A DNA stretch of 22,110 nt. Source: JARDZI01 sp041639705. GTDB taxonomy: Bacteria; Bacillota; Clostridia; Clostridiales; Caloramatoraceae. Position numbers and translations under genes: made by a program. Numbering within the stretch: the stretch's first letter is position 1; each line of letters begins with the position of its first letter. Below the pieces are notes generated by a model, which worked only from the letters and a program-made list of their open reading frames with translations, did not search any database and had not been told where the DNA came from. The stretch covers positions 1-22,110 of the forward strand of contig JBEQBT010000022.1 in the NCBI GenBank assembly GCA_041639705.1, given 5' to 3'. Below are positions 14,030-22,110 of this stretch, in pieces.

Positions 14030-16465
14030 TTATGGCTTTTTAGGTTTATCCTTTGGAGGGTTTTGACCCTGCTGTGGTGTGGTAATTGTATCGGTCGTAG
14101 GATTATCTGGATTCATTGGAGTTCCATCTGGATTTACTGGATTGCCACCATTTTGCTCACCTGTATGGACTGTGCAGTATTCTGTTGGCACAATATATGC
14201 ATCATCTCCAAGAGCAGCTCTTAGATTCAGTGCTTTATTAAGAAATACTTTCTTTTGTACTAATTCAGGGGGGCAATTTGGTGTGGCAAGCTTTCCAGTT
14301 GAAACATCTATGTCAACCGCCACATGCATATCATCTAATTCCACTGGTTCAGTACCTTCAATAAATATTTCGGTTCTAACTCTTGAACCTCTTGGATCCA
14401 GAGCAGTTAATTCTGTTGGAGCTTTACCAGAGTCCATATCAACCTGAGCGGATACAATTCCACTAGGTTTTGTAAAAGGTTTCGCCTTAAGTCCCTCATG
14501 AGCAACAATCATTATATCACGCCACATGGGAGCTTCTGTACCACCTACTAATCCTGGAATACTATATTTCTTATCATCATGACCTACCCATACTGCACCT
14601 GAGTAATATGGAGTAATGCCCATGAAATAACCGTTTGTATGATCATCTGAGGTACCGGTTTTCCCGGCAACTGGCATACTTCCAAGTCTAGCCTTAGTTC
14701 CAGTACCACTTTTTACAACAGTTTCTAGCATGCTAGTCATAATATATGCAGTTTGTGCTGATATTGCCTTTGACTGATTCGAGGTTTTTTCAAGTAATAC
14801 TATTCCTTTATTATCTAGTACCTTTGAATACATTATAGGCTCTGAATAAACACCATTGTTTGCAAATACTGAATAAGCAGCTGCCATTTCAAGCGGAGTA
14901 ACACCATTGGTCAAACCACCAAGTGCAAGTGATGGCAGATTTTTATCATTTGTTCCTCCTGAGGTTTGGATAGTTGAAAAATGAAATTTATTCTTTAAAT
15001 AATCAATGGAAGTATTTATTCCAAGGTCTTTTAGGAGCTTAACTGCTACAAGGTTTACAGAGTCCTTTACAGCGTCTCTAATCGTTGTTAAGCCTCCGAA
15101 TTTATTATTATAGTTTTTGGGATCCCAACCCTTATTTGAATCAACAAAATCCTGGGGCATTGGAGAATCTTCAATTACACTTCCAGCAGTTATAATCTTT
15201 TTGTCCAATGCTGGAGCATAAACTGCAACTGGTTTTATAGCAGATCCTGGCTGCCTTGCAACATTAACATCAGTAGCCCTGTTATTAGATTGTAATGGAT
15301 GGGGACCTCTACCGCCAACAATAGCTACAACTTCACCATTAGTAGCATCCATTATAACTGCAGCTGCCTGGGGCTGAATTAGCTGCTTATCCTTGGCATT
15401 TATTGAATAATACATATCATTCTTAGGTATTTTAGGATAATACTTTGGGTCGTTAATAACACTCTCAGCTTTTTCTTGAATTTTAGTATTTATGGTTAAA
15501 TAAATATCATATCCTCCAGTTCTAAGCTTCTGCCTTGCTTCGCTTTCAGTAATACTATATTTTTCAGATAGATCCTTTGCAATTTGGTTTATTGCTGGTT
15601 CAATGAACCATTGATATTTAGTTGCTACTTCAGCTTCCTTAGTTTTAAAGTTCAATGGCTCATTTAATGCTTGGGTATATTGTTCTTGACTTATTTTGCC
15701 AAGCTCAAGCATTTTACTTAATACTAATTTTTGCCTTTGAAGATAGTTTTCGGGGTTTTCCTTATTTCTGCTGCTATATGGGAAAAATTTTGCCGGATTT
15801 TGTGTTAGTCCTGCAATCAGGGCACTTTCTGCAAGGGATAAATTTTGAACATCCTTACCAAAATAGTACAAGGATGCAGCTTGTACTCCATAGGCGTTTC
15901 CACCAAGGAACATGGTATTTAAATAGGCATGGAGTATTTGATTCTTGCTTAATTTTCTTTCAAGTTGAATTGAAAGGTACATTTCTTGAAGCTTACGTGT
16001 AAATGTTTTTTCAGGGCTTAATATATTATTTTTAATTACCTGCTGTGTTATAGTAGATGCACCTTGAGCTTTAGACATTGTCTTAATGTCATAAAGAATA
16101 GCTCCAAATATTCTCTTTACATCTACTCCATGATGGACTTCAAATCTTTCATCTTCTATTGATATAACAGCATCTTGAAGATACTTAGGAATTTGAGTTA
16201 AAGGTACAATCTGCCTGTTCTCCATATCTGACAAATCCTCTATATAATTTCCGTCTCTGTCATATATTTTTCCACTTTGTTTTAGATTATCTAAAATATC
16301 AATATTGATAGTAGGAGCAGATTTTATTACTGCAATTAATACTCCAGCACCACCAGCAATGGCAATTAAAATAATTATCAAAAAAGCTGTTAATATTTTT
16401 CTTACAATATGTCTACTTTTCTTTTTAGTCTTTTTAGTTTGTTGAGTTTTCTTATCTTGTTTCAT
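14030..16465 (-). CDS. Class A penicillin-binding protein (PBP1A type)
   Basis: The 811-residue bifunctional peptidoglycan synthase is anchored by a single membrane helix (about 23-47) after a very basic tail. The glycosyltransferase (GT51) domain follows, with the catalytic Glu104 in ISIEDERFEVHHG, GASTITQQ (135-142) and RKLQEMYLSIQLER. The transpeptidase domain has SxxK as Ser408-Lys411, SVN (469-471) and KTGTS (602-606). The C-terminus is a proline- and asparagine-rich low-complexity tail of about 40 residues ending in KPKKP, common in clostridial PBP1A. SD AAAGGAGG is strong. It is monocistronic and convergent with the spoVA operon. A sporulation role is possible but not shown. Confidence 0.95.
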   Translation of the reverse strand: MKQDKKTQQTKKTKKKSRHIVRKILTAFLIIILIAIAGGAGVLIAVIKSAPTINIDILDNLKQSGKIYDRDGNYIEDLSDMENRQIVPLTQIPKYLQDAVISIEDERFEVHHGVDVKRIFGAILYDIKTMSKAQGASTITQQVIKNNILSPEKTFTRKLQEMYLSIQLERKLSKNQILHAYLNTMFLGGNAYGVQAASLYYFGKDVQNLSLAESALIAGLTQNPAKFFPYSSRNKENPENYLQRQKLVLSKMLELGKISQEQYTQALNEPLNFKTKEAEVATKYQWFIEPAINQIAKDLSEKYSITESEARQKLRTGGYDIYLTINTKIQEKAESVINDPKYYPKIPKNDMYYSINAKDKQLIQPQAAAVIMDATNGEVVAIVGGRGPHPLQSNNRATDVNVARQPGSAIKPVAVYAPALDKKIITAGSVIEDSPMPQDFVDSNKGWDPKNYNNKFGGLTTIRDAVKDSVNLVAVKLLKDLGINTSIDYLKNKFHFSTIQTSGGTNDKNLPSLALGGLTNGVTPLEMAAAYSVFANNGVYSEPIMYSKVLDNKGIVLLEKTSNQSKAISAQTAYIMTSMLETVVKSGTGTKARLGSMPVAGKTGTSDDHTNGYFMGITPYYSGAVWVGHDDKKYSIPGLVGGTEAPMWRDIMIVAHEGLKAKPFTKPSGIVSAQVDMDSGKAPTELTALDPRGSRVRTEIFIEGTEPVELDDMHVAVDIDVSTGKLATPNCPPELVQKKVFLNKALNLRAALGDDAYIVPTEYCTVHTGEQNGGNPVNPDGTPMNPDNPTTDTITTPQQGQNPPKDKPKKP

Positions 16466-16520
16466 AAATAGCCTCCTTTAAAGGTTCCGTCACATATAAT
16501 TATTGACAAGCTTCCTAAAT

Positions 16521-16529
16521 ATTATAACA
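16521..16529 (-). promoter_or_regulatory. Extended -10 promoter for the PBP gene
   Basis: On the minus strand TGTTATAAT is an exact extended -10 element (TGnTATAAT), 56 bases before the PBP start codon. No good -35 was found, which is acceptable for an extended -10 promoter. Confidence 0.5.
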
Positions 16530-16642
16530 TGAGTATGGATTCCATGCTATATTTTGTACCTATTTTTACAGGTTGTTAATTATAAATAATTAATAAAGTA
16601 TTAGTAATCGACTCATCTATTATACATTGTTTTATAGATAAA

Positions 16643-16701
16643 GTGAACTAATCCATTAAAATACGAACATCGAGGTTTTTGGTGGAAAGTTGTTAGAAAT
16701 T
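16643..16701. repeat. Dispersed repeat, short form
   Basis: It shares GTGAACT, then GAACATCGAG after the same 22-base offset, then GGTGG and finally TTAGAAATT with the element at 18972-19080. It lacks the two hairpins found there: seven bases stand in place of about 65. The 341-base gap 16466-16806 otherwise holds only the PBP promoter and the ribosome binding site of the next gene. Confidence 0.6.
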
Positions 16702-16806
16702 AAGGCATAGTTTTCAATAATTTGGAGATTAATAAATTAGGAAGCTATTTTAATATTCTTAGTGTATGTGTGGTATGAATTGGCACACTGATGTGGAGGA
16801 TTTATT

Positions 16807-18210
16807 ATGAATGAGATAATATTATGTATATCTACAATTTTGCAGGTATTTCTATATGGACTAACATTGTACTATTTTATTATTTCTCTTTTTGGATTAT
16901 ATAGGGTAAAAGAAATCAAAAGCTATTCAGAACCAATAAATAAATTTGCATTGATAATTGCTGCTCATAATGAAGAATTAGTTATAGGGCAAATAGTAGA
17001 AAGTCTAAAAAGTGTTGATTATCCAGATGAATTATATGATGTTTTTGTTATTGCAGATAATTGCAGTGATGGTACAATTGAAGCTGCTAGGGCAAAGGGA
17101 GCAGTTGTATTTGAAAGAGTAGACCCTATAAATAAAGGAAAGGGGTATGCACTAGAATGGATGTTTCATAAACTGTCTCAAATAGATAAGCAATATAATG
17201 CTGTAGTAGTTTTTGATGCAGATAATTTAGCATCAAAAAATTTTTTAAAGGAAATGGACCAGAAATTAAAAGAGGGGTATAAGGTAATCCAAGGATATCT
17301 AGATAGTAAGAATCCTCATGATTCTTGGATAACAGAATGTTATTCAGTAGCATTCTGGACATCAAATAGACTTTTCCAACTTGGCAGATCAAATCTAGGC
17401 TTATCCAACCAAATTGGTGGAACTGGTTTTTGCGTTGAAATAAATTTGTTACAGAAAATTGGATGGGGAGCAACCTGCTTAACCGAAGATCTTGAGTTTA
17501 CTTGTAAGTTGGTGTTAAATGGCTATAAGGTTGGATGGTGCCATGATGCTATAATATATGATGAAAAGCCCCTAACACTAAAACAATCATGGAAGCAGAG
17601 AAAAAGGTGGATGCAGGGTTTTACTGATGTATCCTTTCGCTTTTTTATAAAGCTGCTTAAAAAATCAATCTTAACAAGAGATTTTATTGCATTGGATTGT
17701 GCATTTTATACTCTTCAGCCATTTATTATTGTAGGTCTTGGAATAATGGGAATTATTACGTTTGTAAATGGTTATATTCCAATAAATATTAATGTGTTTT
17801 ATATTAAAAATTTATTAAATCCGGTTATTCTTAAAACATTTGGTGTATTTCAGTTTTTATTTACACCTTTTATTTTACTGATAGAAAAAAAGTTTTCAAA
17901 AAAATTATTGGGGTACATGTTTTTTTATTCATTAAACATTTTTATTGTGGATAAGGGTATGATTTTTGGAGCATTATCACAAATTCTATTTCTCGGTTTG
18001 TTTTCTACTATCATATTTTGCAAGGAAGGTAAACAATGCTTTAAAATATTTATATGGTACCTGCTATATAGCATATATATTCTAACATGGATTCCAATAA
18101 CACTTCAGGGAATATTTAATATGAATAATAAAGAATGGATAAGTACAAAGCACACAAGACAAATAAGTATAAATGAAATTGAAGGTGTAGATGGTCAATC
18201 TGCTGCCTAG
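16807..18210 (+). CDS. Membrane glycosyltransferase, family 2
   Basis: The 467-residue protein has an N-terminal membrane helix (about 5-31), a cytosolic GT-A domain and a hydrophobic C-terminal half with about four to five helices (285-435). Seen: IIAAHNEE (50-57), the metal-binding DADN (137-140), GGTGFCV, the acceptor motif TEDLEF (226-231) and QRKRW (264-268, the QxxRW motif). These mark a processive-type GT2 like hyaluronan, cellulose or poly-N-acetylglucosamine synthases. SD GGAGG. yunB follows 67 bases later. The sugar and acceptor are unknown; an exopolysaccharide or spore-surface polymer is a guess. Confidence 0.9.
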   Translation: MNEIILCISTILQVFLYGLTLYYFIISLFGLYRVKEIKSYSEPINKFALIIAAHNEELVIGQIVESLKSVDYPDELYDVFVIADNCSDGTIEAARAKGAVVFERVDPINKGKGYALEWMFHKLSQIDKQYNAVVVFDADNLASKNFLKEMDQKLKEGYKVIQGYLDSKNPHDSWITECYSVAFWTSNRLFQLGRSNLGLSNQIGGTGFCVEINLLQKIGWGATCLTEDLEFTCKLVLNGYKVGWCHDAIIYDEKPLTLKQSWKQRKRWMQGFTDVSFRFFIKLLKKSILTRDFIALDCAFYTLQPFIIVGLGIMGIITFVNGYIPININVFYIKNLLNPVILKTFGVFQFLFTPFILLIEKKFSKKLLGYMFFYSLNIFIVDKGMIFGALSQILFLGLFSTIIFCKEGKQCFKIFIWYLLYSIYILTWIPITLQGIFNMNNKEWISTKHTRQISINEIEGVDGQSAA

Positions 18211-18236
18211 ATTTTTAAGAAAATTAGTTTTAAAAA

Positions 18237-18276
18237 GCACCACCCCCAGCATATTATAATAGGAAGGGGGTGGTGC
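18237..18276. promoter_or_regulatory. Hairpin enclosing the yunB ribosome binding site
   Basis: GCACCACCCCC (18237-18247) pairs perfectly with GGGGGTGGTGC (18266-18276). The AGGAAGGGGGTGG SD of yunB forms the right arm, and the ATG starts two bases after the stem. The 18-base loop contains TATAAT (18255-18260). On the minus strand the stem is followed by TTTTT, so it could also stop antisense transcripts. Confidence 0.75.
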
Positions 18277-18277
18277 T

Positions 18278-18958
18278 ATGTCTAAACCCTTAAGACGAAA
18301 AAAAAGAAGGAGAGTTATTGTTCTAGTACTTATTTTTATACTATTTCTATATATTTTCTATAAAATAGATCGAGATTTAAAACCTGTTATGCTAGCAATA
18401 TGTGACTATGAAGCAAGGTATTTATCAACTGAAACCATAAATAGCACTATTAGAGAAGAATTTGGTAATAAAATATCTTATGATGATTTAATGACAATTA
18501 AAACCGATAAGGATGGGAATGTGGTTATGATACAGGCAAACACTGTTGAACTGAATAGAATAGGCTCTCAAATAGCACTATCAGTTCAAGAAAAAATAAG
18601 AGGAATTGGAGTCAGAGATGTTAAAATACCACTTGGCGTTATACTTAAAAATGATTTGTTTGCCTATTATGGTCCAAAGGTTAAATTTAATATGTTGCCT
18701 ACAGGTTATGTAATTACAAGCTATAGGTCGGAGTTTCAAGCGGCTGGGATTAATCAAACAAGGCATATAGTATATCTTGATGTAACAGCAAACATTCAGG
18801 TAGTTATTCCTATTGCAAGAAATAGTATTGCTGTTACTACCAGCGTTCCTATTGCAGAAAGTATAATTGTTGGGAAGGTTCCTAATACCTATGCAAACTT
18901 TGGAGATGGCATTATTAATGAAGGCTTAAAAACAAACGTCCCCCAAAATAGTAATTAG
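18278..18958 (+). CDS. yunB: Sporulation protein YunB
   Basis: The 226-residue protein has a basic N-terminus (KPLRRKKRRR) and one membrane helix (about 13-30), then an extracytoplasmic domain with IGSQIALSVQEKIRG, IPLGVILKNDLFAYYGPKV, GINQTRHIVYLDV and VTTSVPIAESIIVGKVPNTY. This is the YunB family. In B. subtilis YunB is made in the mother cell under sigma E and is needed for normal spore formation; its molecular function is unclear. It follows the glycosyltransferase on the same strand, and its SD is held in a hairpin. Confidence 0.93.
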   Translation: MSKPLRRKKRRRVIVLVLIFILFLYIFYKIDRDLKPVMLAICDYEARYLSTETINSTIREEFGNKISYDDLMTIKTDKDGNVVMIQANTVELNRIGSQIALSVQEKIRGIGVRDVKIPLGVILKNDLFAYYGPKVKFNMLPTGYVITSYRSEFQAAGINQTRHIVYLDVTANIQVVIPIARNSIAVTTSVPIAESIIVGKVPNTYANFGDGIINEGLKTNVPQNSN

Positions 18959-18971
18959 GATTACTATGAAT

Positions 18972-19080
18972 GTGAACTCGTTTAGCTAAAGCTGAACATC
19001 GAGACTTCAGGTGGGGACTCTACCCCACCTGAAGCAAAAAGTGGAAACTCCAACTTGTAGAAGGTGGAGTCTTAGAAATT
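18972..19080. repeat. Dispersed repeat, long form with two hairpins
   Basis: After GTGAACT and GAACATCGAG comes a perfect 12-pair stem (19005-19016 with 19023-19034, six-base loop). A CAAAAAG linker leads to a ten-pair stem with one mismatch (19047-19056 with 19061-19070, GTAG loop), then TTAGAAATT. The flanks match 16643-16701. No T-run follows either stem, so these are not simple terminators. The layout could be a MITE, or an end of an IS200/IS605-type element; both are inference. Confidence 0.7.
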
Positions 19081-19133
19081 GATCAAATAAGTGTATACAT
19101 TAAAATTTAAGTTTACTTTTGCATTAAATAGTA

Positions 19134-19161
19134 TTGATATGTTATTATAAAAAAGTATTAT
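19134..19161 (+). promoter_or_regulatory. Likely promoter of the parvulin gene
   Basis: TTGATA (19134-19139) and TATTAT (19156-19161) are 16 bases apart; an overlapping TATAAT would give a 19-base spacer. The start codon is about 25 bases downstream. Confidence 0.5.
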
Positions 19162-19185
19162 AATAACACAATAAGGAGAAAAATA

Positions 19186-19929
19186 ATGAAGGAAAATGTA
19201 CTTGCAATTATTAATGGCAAAGAGATAACACAGGGTGAATTAGATGCAGCAATTATGAGGTATCCCCAGGACAAACGAGGATTTTTAATGACAGAGCAGG
19301 GAAGAGGACAATTGATAGAGCAATTAATTGCATGGGAATTACTATATAACCATGCTGTAGACTCAGGTTTTGAAGAGAAGGATGAGTATAAAATACAGCT
19401 CCAAGATGCAAGAAAAGCAATTTTAACTCAAATGGCAATTCAAAATACAATAAACGACATTGCAATAAAGGAATCTGATGCTGAAGAGTATTACAATGAA
19501 AATAAAAACTTATTTAATGAAGGAGAGCAGGTAAGTGCTAGACATATACTTGTTGATTCTCTTGACAATGCTAATGAAGTATTAGCTGCAATAAATATTG
19601 GAATGGATTTTGGGGAAGCAGCAAGAAAATTTTCCTCATGCCCATCGAAGGAACAGGGAGGAAGCCTTGGGTACTTTGAAAGGGGAATGATGGTTCCAGA
19701 ATTTGAAGAGGCAGCATTCACCTTAGAAAAGGGGAAATTGAGCAGCCCTGTAAAAACTCAGTTCGGTTATCATATAATAATGGTGGATGATAAAACAGAG
19801 CCATCAACTAAATCCTATGAAGAAGTTAAGGATATGATTAAAACACAATTAATTCAAGATAAACAAAATAATGCATATGCATCTGTAGTTAATGGCCTTG
19901 AAAGAAAATATAATGTGGAAAGAAAATAG
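19186..19929 (+). CDS. Parvulin-type peptidylprolyl isomerase (PrsA/SurA-like)
   Basis: The 247-residue protein has a helical SurA_N/PrsA-like region (about 6-110, starting VLAIINGKEITQGELD) and one parvulin domain (about 114-203) with VSARHILV (116-123), GMDFGEAARKFSSCPS, GGSLGYFERGMMVPEFEEAAF and FGYHIIMV. It catalyses cis-trans isomerisation of prolyl bonds and assists folding. Unlike PrsA it has no signal peptide or lipobox, so it should act in the cytosol. SD AGGAG. It is convergent with hpt through a shared terminator. Confidence 0.92.
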   Translation: MKENVLAIINGKEITQGELDAAIMRYPQDKRGFLMTEQGRGQLIEQLIAWELLYNHAVDSGFEEKDEYKIQLQDARKAILTQMAIQNTINDIAIKESDAEEYYNENKNLFNEGEQVSARHILVDSLDNANEVLAAINIGMDFGEAARKFSSCPSKEQGGSLGYFERGMMVPEFEEAAFTLEKGKLSSPVKTQFGYHIIMVDDKTEPSTKSYEEVKDMIKTQLIQDKQNNAYASVVNGLERKYNVERK

Positions 19930-19930
19930 A

Positions 19931-19963
19931 AAAAAATCCTGAGAAAATTCTCAGGATTTTTTT
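19931..19963. terminator. Bidirectional intrinsic terminator
   Basis: AAAAATCCTGAGA and TCTCAGGATTTTT form a 13-pair perfect stem around a four-base AAAT loop. T-runs follow on both strands, serving the convergent parvulin and hpt genes. Confidence 0.92.
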
Positions 19964-19974
19964 CTATTTTAATA

Positions 19975-20502
19975 TTATTTATTTTCCCAATTAAATACAT
20001 AGGGTACATTTCTATAATAATCACCATAGTTAAGTCCATAACCAACTACAAATACATCAGGAATAGTAAAACATTTATAATCAGGTAGGAGATCAACCTT
20101 TCTTCTTTCAGGTTTGTCGAGAAGAACACAGCATTTAATGCTTGCTGGATTGTATCTTCTTAGATGTTCCATTACGGATTGCATTGTAGTACCTGTATCT
20201 ACAATATCATCAACTATAAGAACATCATAACCTTCTATGTCATCAGTAATGTCCTGTACTATTTTAACATTTCCTGTGGAAGATTCTTCATTTTCATAAC
20301 TTGAAGTAGCCATAAAACCAATCTTAACTGGAATAGATATTTGCCTTACAAGATCTGCAGTAAAAATAAAACTTCCTCTTAAAAGTGAAAGTATATATAA
20401 TTTCTTTCCCTTATAGTTCTCAGATATTAATTTCCCAACTTCAACTGTTCTTTTTGCTATTGCCTCTTGAGATATAAGTATATTTTCTATTTTTTCCTCC
20501 AT
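19975..20502 (-). CDS. hpt: Hypoxanthine phosphoribosyltransferase
   Basis: The 175-residue cytosolic purine-salvage enzyme converts hypoxanthine or guanine plus PRPP to IMP or GMP. Seen: LSLLRGSFIFTADL (38-51), the PRPP-binding VLIVDDIVDTGTT (94-106), LLDKPERR with Lys130, which contacts the purine O6, and FVVGYGLNYGDYYRNVPYV (151-169). Length is typical. SD TGGAGG. It has a consensus promoter and stands alone. Confidence 0.97.
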   Translation of the reverse strand: MEEKIENILISQEAIAKRTVEVGKLISENYKGKKLYILSLLRGSFIFTADLVRQISIPVKIGFMATSSYENEESSTGNVKIVQDITDDIEGYDVLIVDDIVDTGTTMQSVMEHLRRYNPASIKCCVLLDKPERRKVDLLPDYKCFTIPDVFVVGYGLNYGDYYRNVPYVFNWENK

Positions 20503-20535
20503 AGTTTAACCTCCAAAAAGTTCTATATTAAAATT

Positions 20536-20564
20536 AATATAATTTAAAGTCAAATCTTTGTCAA
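20536..20564 (-). promoter_or_regulatory. hpt sigma-A-type promoter
   Basis: On the minus strand TTGACA (20559-20564) and TATATT (20536-20541) are separated by 17 bases: an exact -35 and a good -10. Transcription would start near 20529. Confidence 0.75.
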
Positions 20565-20707
20565 GAAGAGTATTAATAAAGTTTAGTCCATAAATCTCTA
20601 AAGTATTAAAATAGCAAGTGTTTTCAGGAAAAAAATATTATAATCAAAGTTTATGTATTAAATAGAAATACATTGATGTATAATAATAAAAGTATTGGAG
20701 GTGCTGT

Positions 20708-22110
20708 ATGGTTAGAGGAAATTTAGATGGAATTAGAAAAATATATATAAAAGAACTTGCAGAATTGTTTGAGATGGATATTACAAAGGAAATATTAATT
20801 TCCATAGAAACACTTGAGGTTATCTGTAGAATATCCAGCCTTATTAATAAGGAGATTTCAGTTTATATTAATAGAAGGGGAAAAATTGTTGATATTTCCA
20901 TAGGGGATAGTAGTACAGTTAATCTAGAAGCATTAACTGAAAAAAGAAATCAGCAGGGGTTAAGCGGAATTAGATGCATACATACTCATCCCAGTGGAGA
21001 AGCAATGCTTTCATCAATTGATGCGACAGCTTTAATAAGCTTGAAATTTGATTGCATGATTGCTATAAGTCTTAGAGATGGTAAAGCTTTTGAGTTCTCT
21101 GTAGGGCTATTAAAAACAGTTGATGGGAAAATAACAGAAGAAGTATTAATTGAAGGACCCTTTTCAATTGATAAAATAGAGGAGTTTGATTTTTTAACTA
21201 AAGTCCAAAAACTTGAAAGTCAATTATATGATAAATCACACATTATAAATGATAATGAAAATGAAAAGGTTATACTTGTAGGTGGATTGAATAATGATTT
21301 ATATAGTACTGAAGAGTCTTTAAATGAACTTAAGGAACTAGCAGAAACAGCAGGAGCTGAGGTTGTTTATAGGATAGTCCAGAATAAAAATAAGGTTGAC
21401 AAAGCATACTATATAGGAAGTGGAAAAGCTAGAGAGTTATCATTATTGAGACAGAATTTAATGGCAGATACAATTATATTTGATGATGAACTGTCAGGTG
21501 CTCAAGTTAGAAATTTAGAGGAAGTTATAGGCTGCAAGGTAATAGATAGAACAACTCTTATACTTGATATTTTTGCACAGCGAGCAAAATCAAGGGATGG
21601 TAAAATTCAAGTAGAGCTTGCTCAGCTAAAATACAGACTTCCAAGGCTTGTTGGATTCGGTCTTAACTTATCAAGAACTGGTGGAGGAATAGGTACTAGG
21701 GGACCAGGAGAAAAAAAGATAGAAATAGACAGGCGTCATATTAGAAATAGAATATATGATTTGGAAAAAGAATTAGAAGGACTTAAAAAAGTTCGAAGCG
21801 TTCAGAGGGAAAAAAGAATATCAAATGAGATACCTGTTGTTTCAATAGTAGGGTATACAAATGCAGGGAAATCCACCTTGAGGAATAGATTATGTGAGAT
21901 TGCAGGAGTTGAAAAAGAAAAAGTATTTGAAGCTAATATGTTATTTGCAACATTAGATACAACCACAAGGGTAATTAATCTCCCTTCAGGTAAGGATGTA
22001 CTTTTATCAGATACCATTGGTTTTATTAGAAAACTGCCACACGATTTAGTTGAAGCATTTAAATCCACATTGGAGGAAATTGTATTTAGCGACTGCTTAA
22101 TTCACCTTGT
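20708..22110 (+). CDS. hflX: Ribosome-associated GTPase HflX with N-terminal extension (3' end outside window)
   Basis: The open frame runs from ATG 20708 (SD GGAGG) through 467 codons to the window edge. HflX is a GTPase that binds the large ribosomal subunit and splits stalled ribosomes. Seen: an HflX domain with YYIGSGKARELS, the glycine-rich GGGIGTRGPGEKK (325-337), the G1 P-loop GYTNAGKST (382-390) and G3 DTIGF (435-439). Ahead of it is an extra region of about 180 residues that contains HTHPSG (92-97) and SSID (102-105), a JAMM-like pattern. With that extension the full protein should be near 590-600 residues, against about 426 in E. coli. Longer HflX proteins occur in Clostridia. Confidence 0.93.
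   Translation, partial: MVRGNLDGIRKIYIKELAELFEMDITKEILISIETLEVICRISSLINKEISVYINRRGKIVDISIGDSSTVNLEALTEKRNQQGLSGIRCIHTHPSGEAMLSSIDATALISLKFDCMIAISLRDGKAFEFSVGLLKTVDGKITEEVLIEGPFSIDKIEEFDFLTKVQKLESQLYDKSHIINDNENEKVILVGGLNNDLYSTEESLNELKELAETAGAEVVYRIVQNKNKVDKAYYIGSGKARELSLLRQNLMADTIIFDDELSGAQVRNLEEVIGCKVIDRTTLILDIFAQRAKSRDGKIQVELAQLKYRLPRLVGFGLNLSRTGGGIGTRGPGEKKIEIDRRHIRNRIYDLEKELEGLKKVRSVQREKRISNEIPVVSIVGYTNAGKSTLRNRLCEIAGVEKEKVFEANMLFATLDTTTRVINLPSGKDVLLSDTIGFIRKLPHDLVEAFKSTLEEIVFSDCLIHL

Noticed and set aside
14079..14447. 122-codon plus-strand ORF, and the 115-codon ORF at 15655-16002
   Set aside because: Both are antisense shadows of the PBP gene, whose catalytic motifs are complete on the minus strand.
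16741..16790. Sigma-E promoter for the glycosyltransferase
   Set aside because: TTAATATT fits a sigma-E -35, but no CATACAnT-like -10 lies at the right distance.

Overview
The window is low-GC DNA from an endospore-forming Firmicute, most likely a Clostridium-like member of the Clostridia. Evidence is the AT-rich codon use, strong GGAGG-type ribosome binding sites, the spoIIA-spoVA sporulation block, yunB, and a first gene that resembles the clostridial orphan adenine methyltransferase CamA.

Positions 1-5030 look like an accessory segment. It lies between two copies of a structured repeat, identical over 148 bp (1-148 and 4880-5027). Between them are a CamA-like N6-adenine DNA methyltransferase, a translationally coupled DUF72 protein, a DNA polymerase IV gene under a LexA-type operator but cut off halfway at a palindromic dispersed repeat, and, on the minus strand, an isoaspartyl dipeptidase (iadA).

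Positions 5040-8125 are metabolic and metal genes: spermidine synthase (speE, minus, with its own promoter and terminator), an Nramp manganese transporter (mntH, minus), and a divergent DtxR/MntR regulator with all manganese ligands conserved. An M16 zinc protease follows (8212-9450), closed by a strong terminator.

Positions 9585-13902 form the sporulation core in the same order as in Bacillus: a near-perfect sigma-H promoter, spoIIAA-spoIIAB-sigF and a terminator, then a 47-codon unknown ORF and spoVAC-spoVAD-spoVAE-spoVAEA. SpoIIAA/AB control SigF in the forespore; the SpoVA proteins move dipicolinic acid into the spore. spoVAA, spoVAB and spoVAF are absent. A 63-bp palindrome separates this block from a convergent class A penicillin-binding protein (14030-16465, minus).

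Positions 16643-19080 hold a membrane glycosyltransferase and yunB, bracketed by two members of another dispersed repeat. The yunB ribosome binding site lies inside an 11-bp hairpin. The right end has a cytosolic parvulin-type prolyl isomerase, convergent hypoxanthine phosphoribosyltransferase (hpt) with a consensus promoter, and hflX with a JAMM-like N-terminal extension, cut by the window edge.

No tRNA, rRNA, CRISPR array or intact transposase was seen. The most notable points are the CamA-like methyltransferase and three families of structured, non-coding repeats, one of which coincides with the broken dinB.
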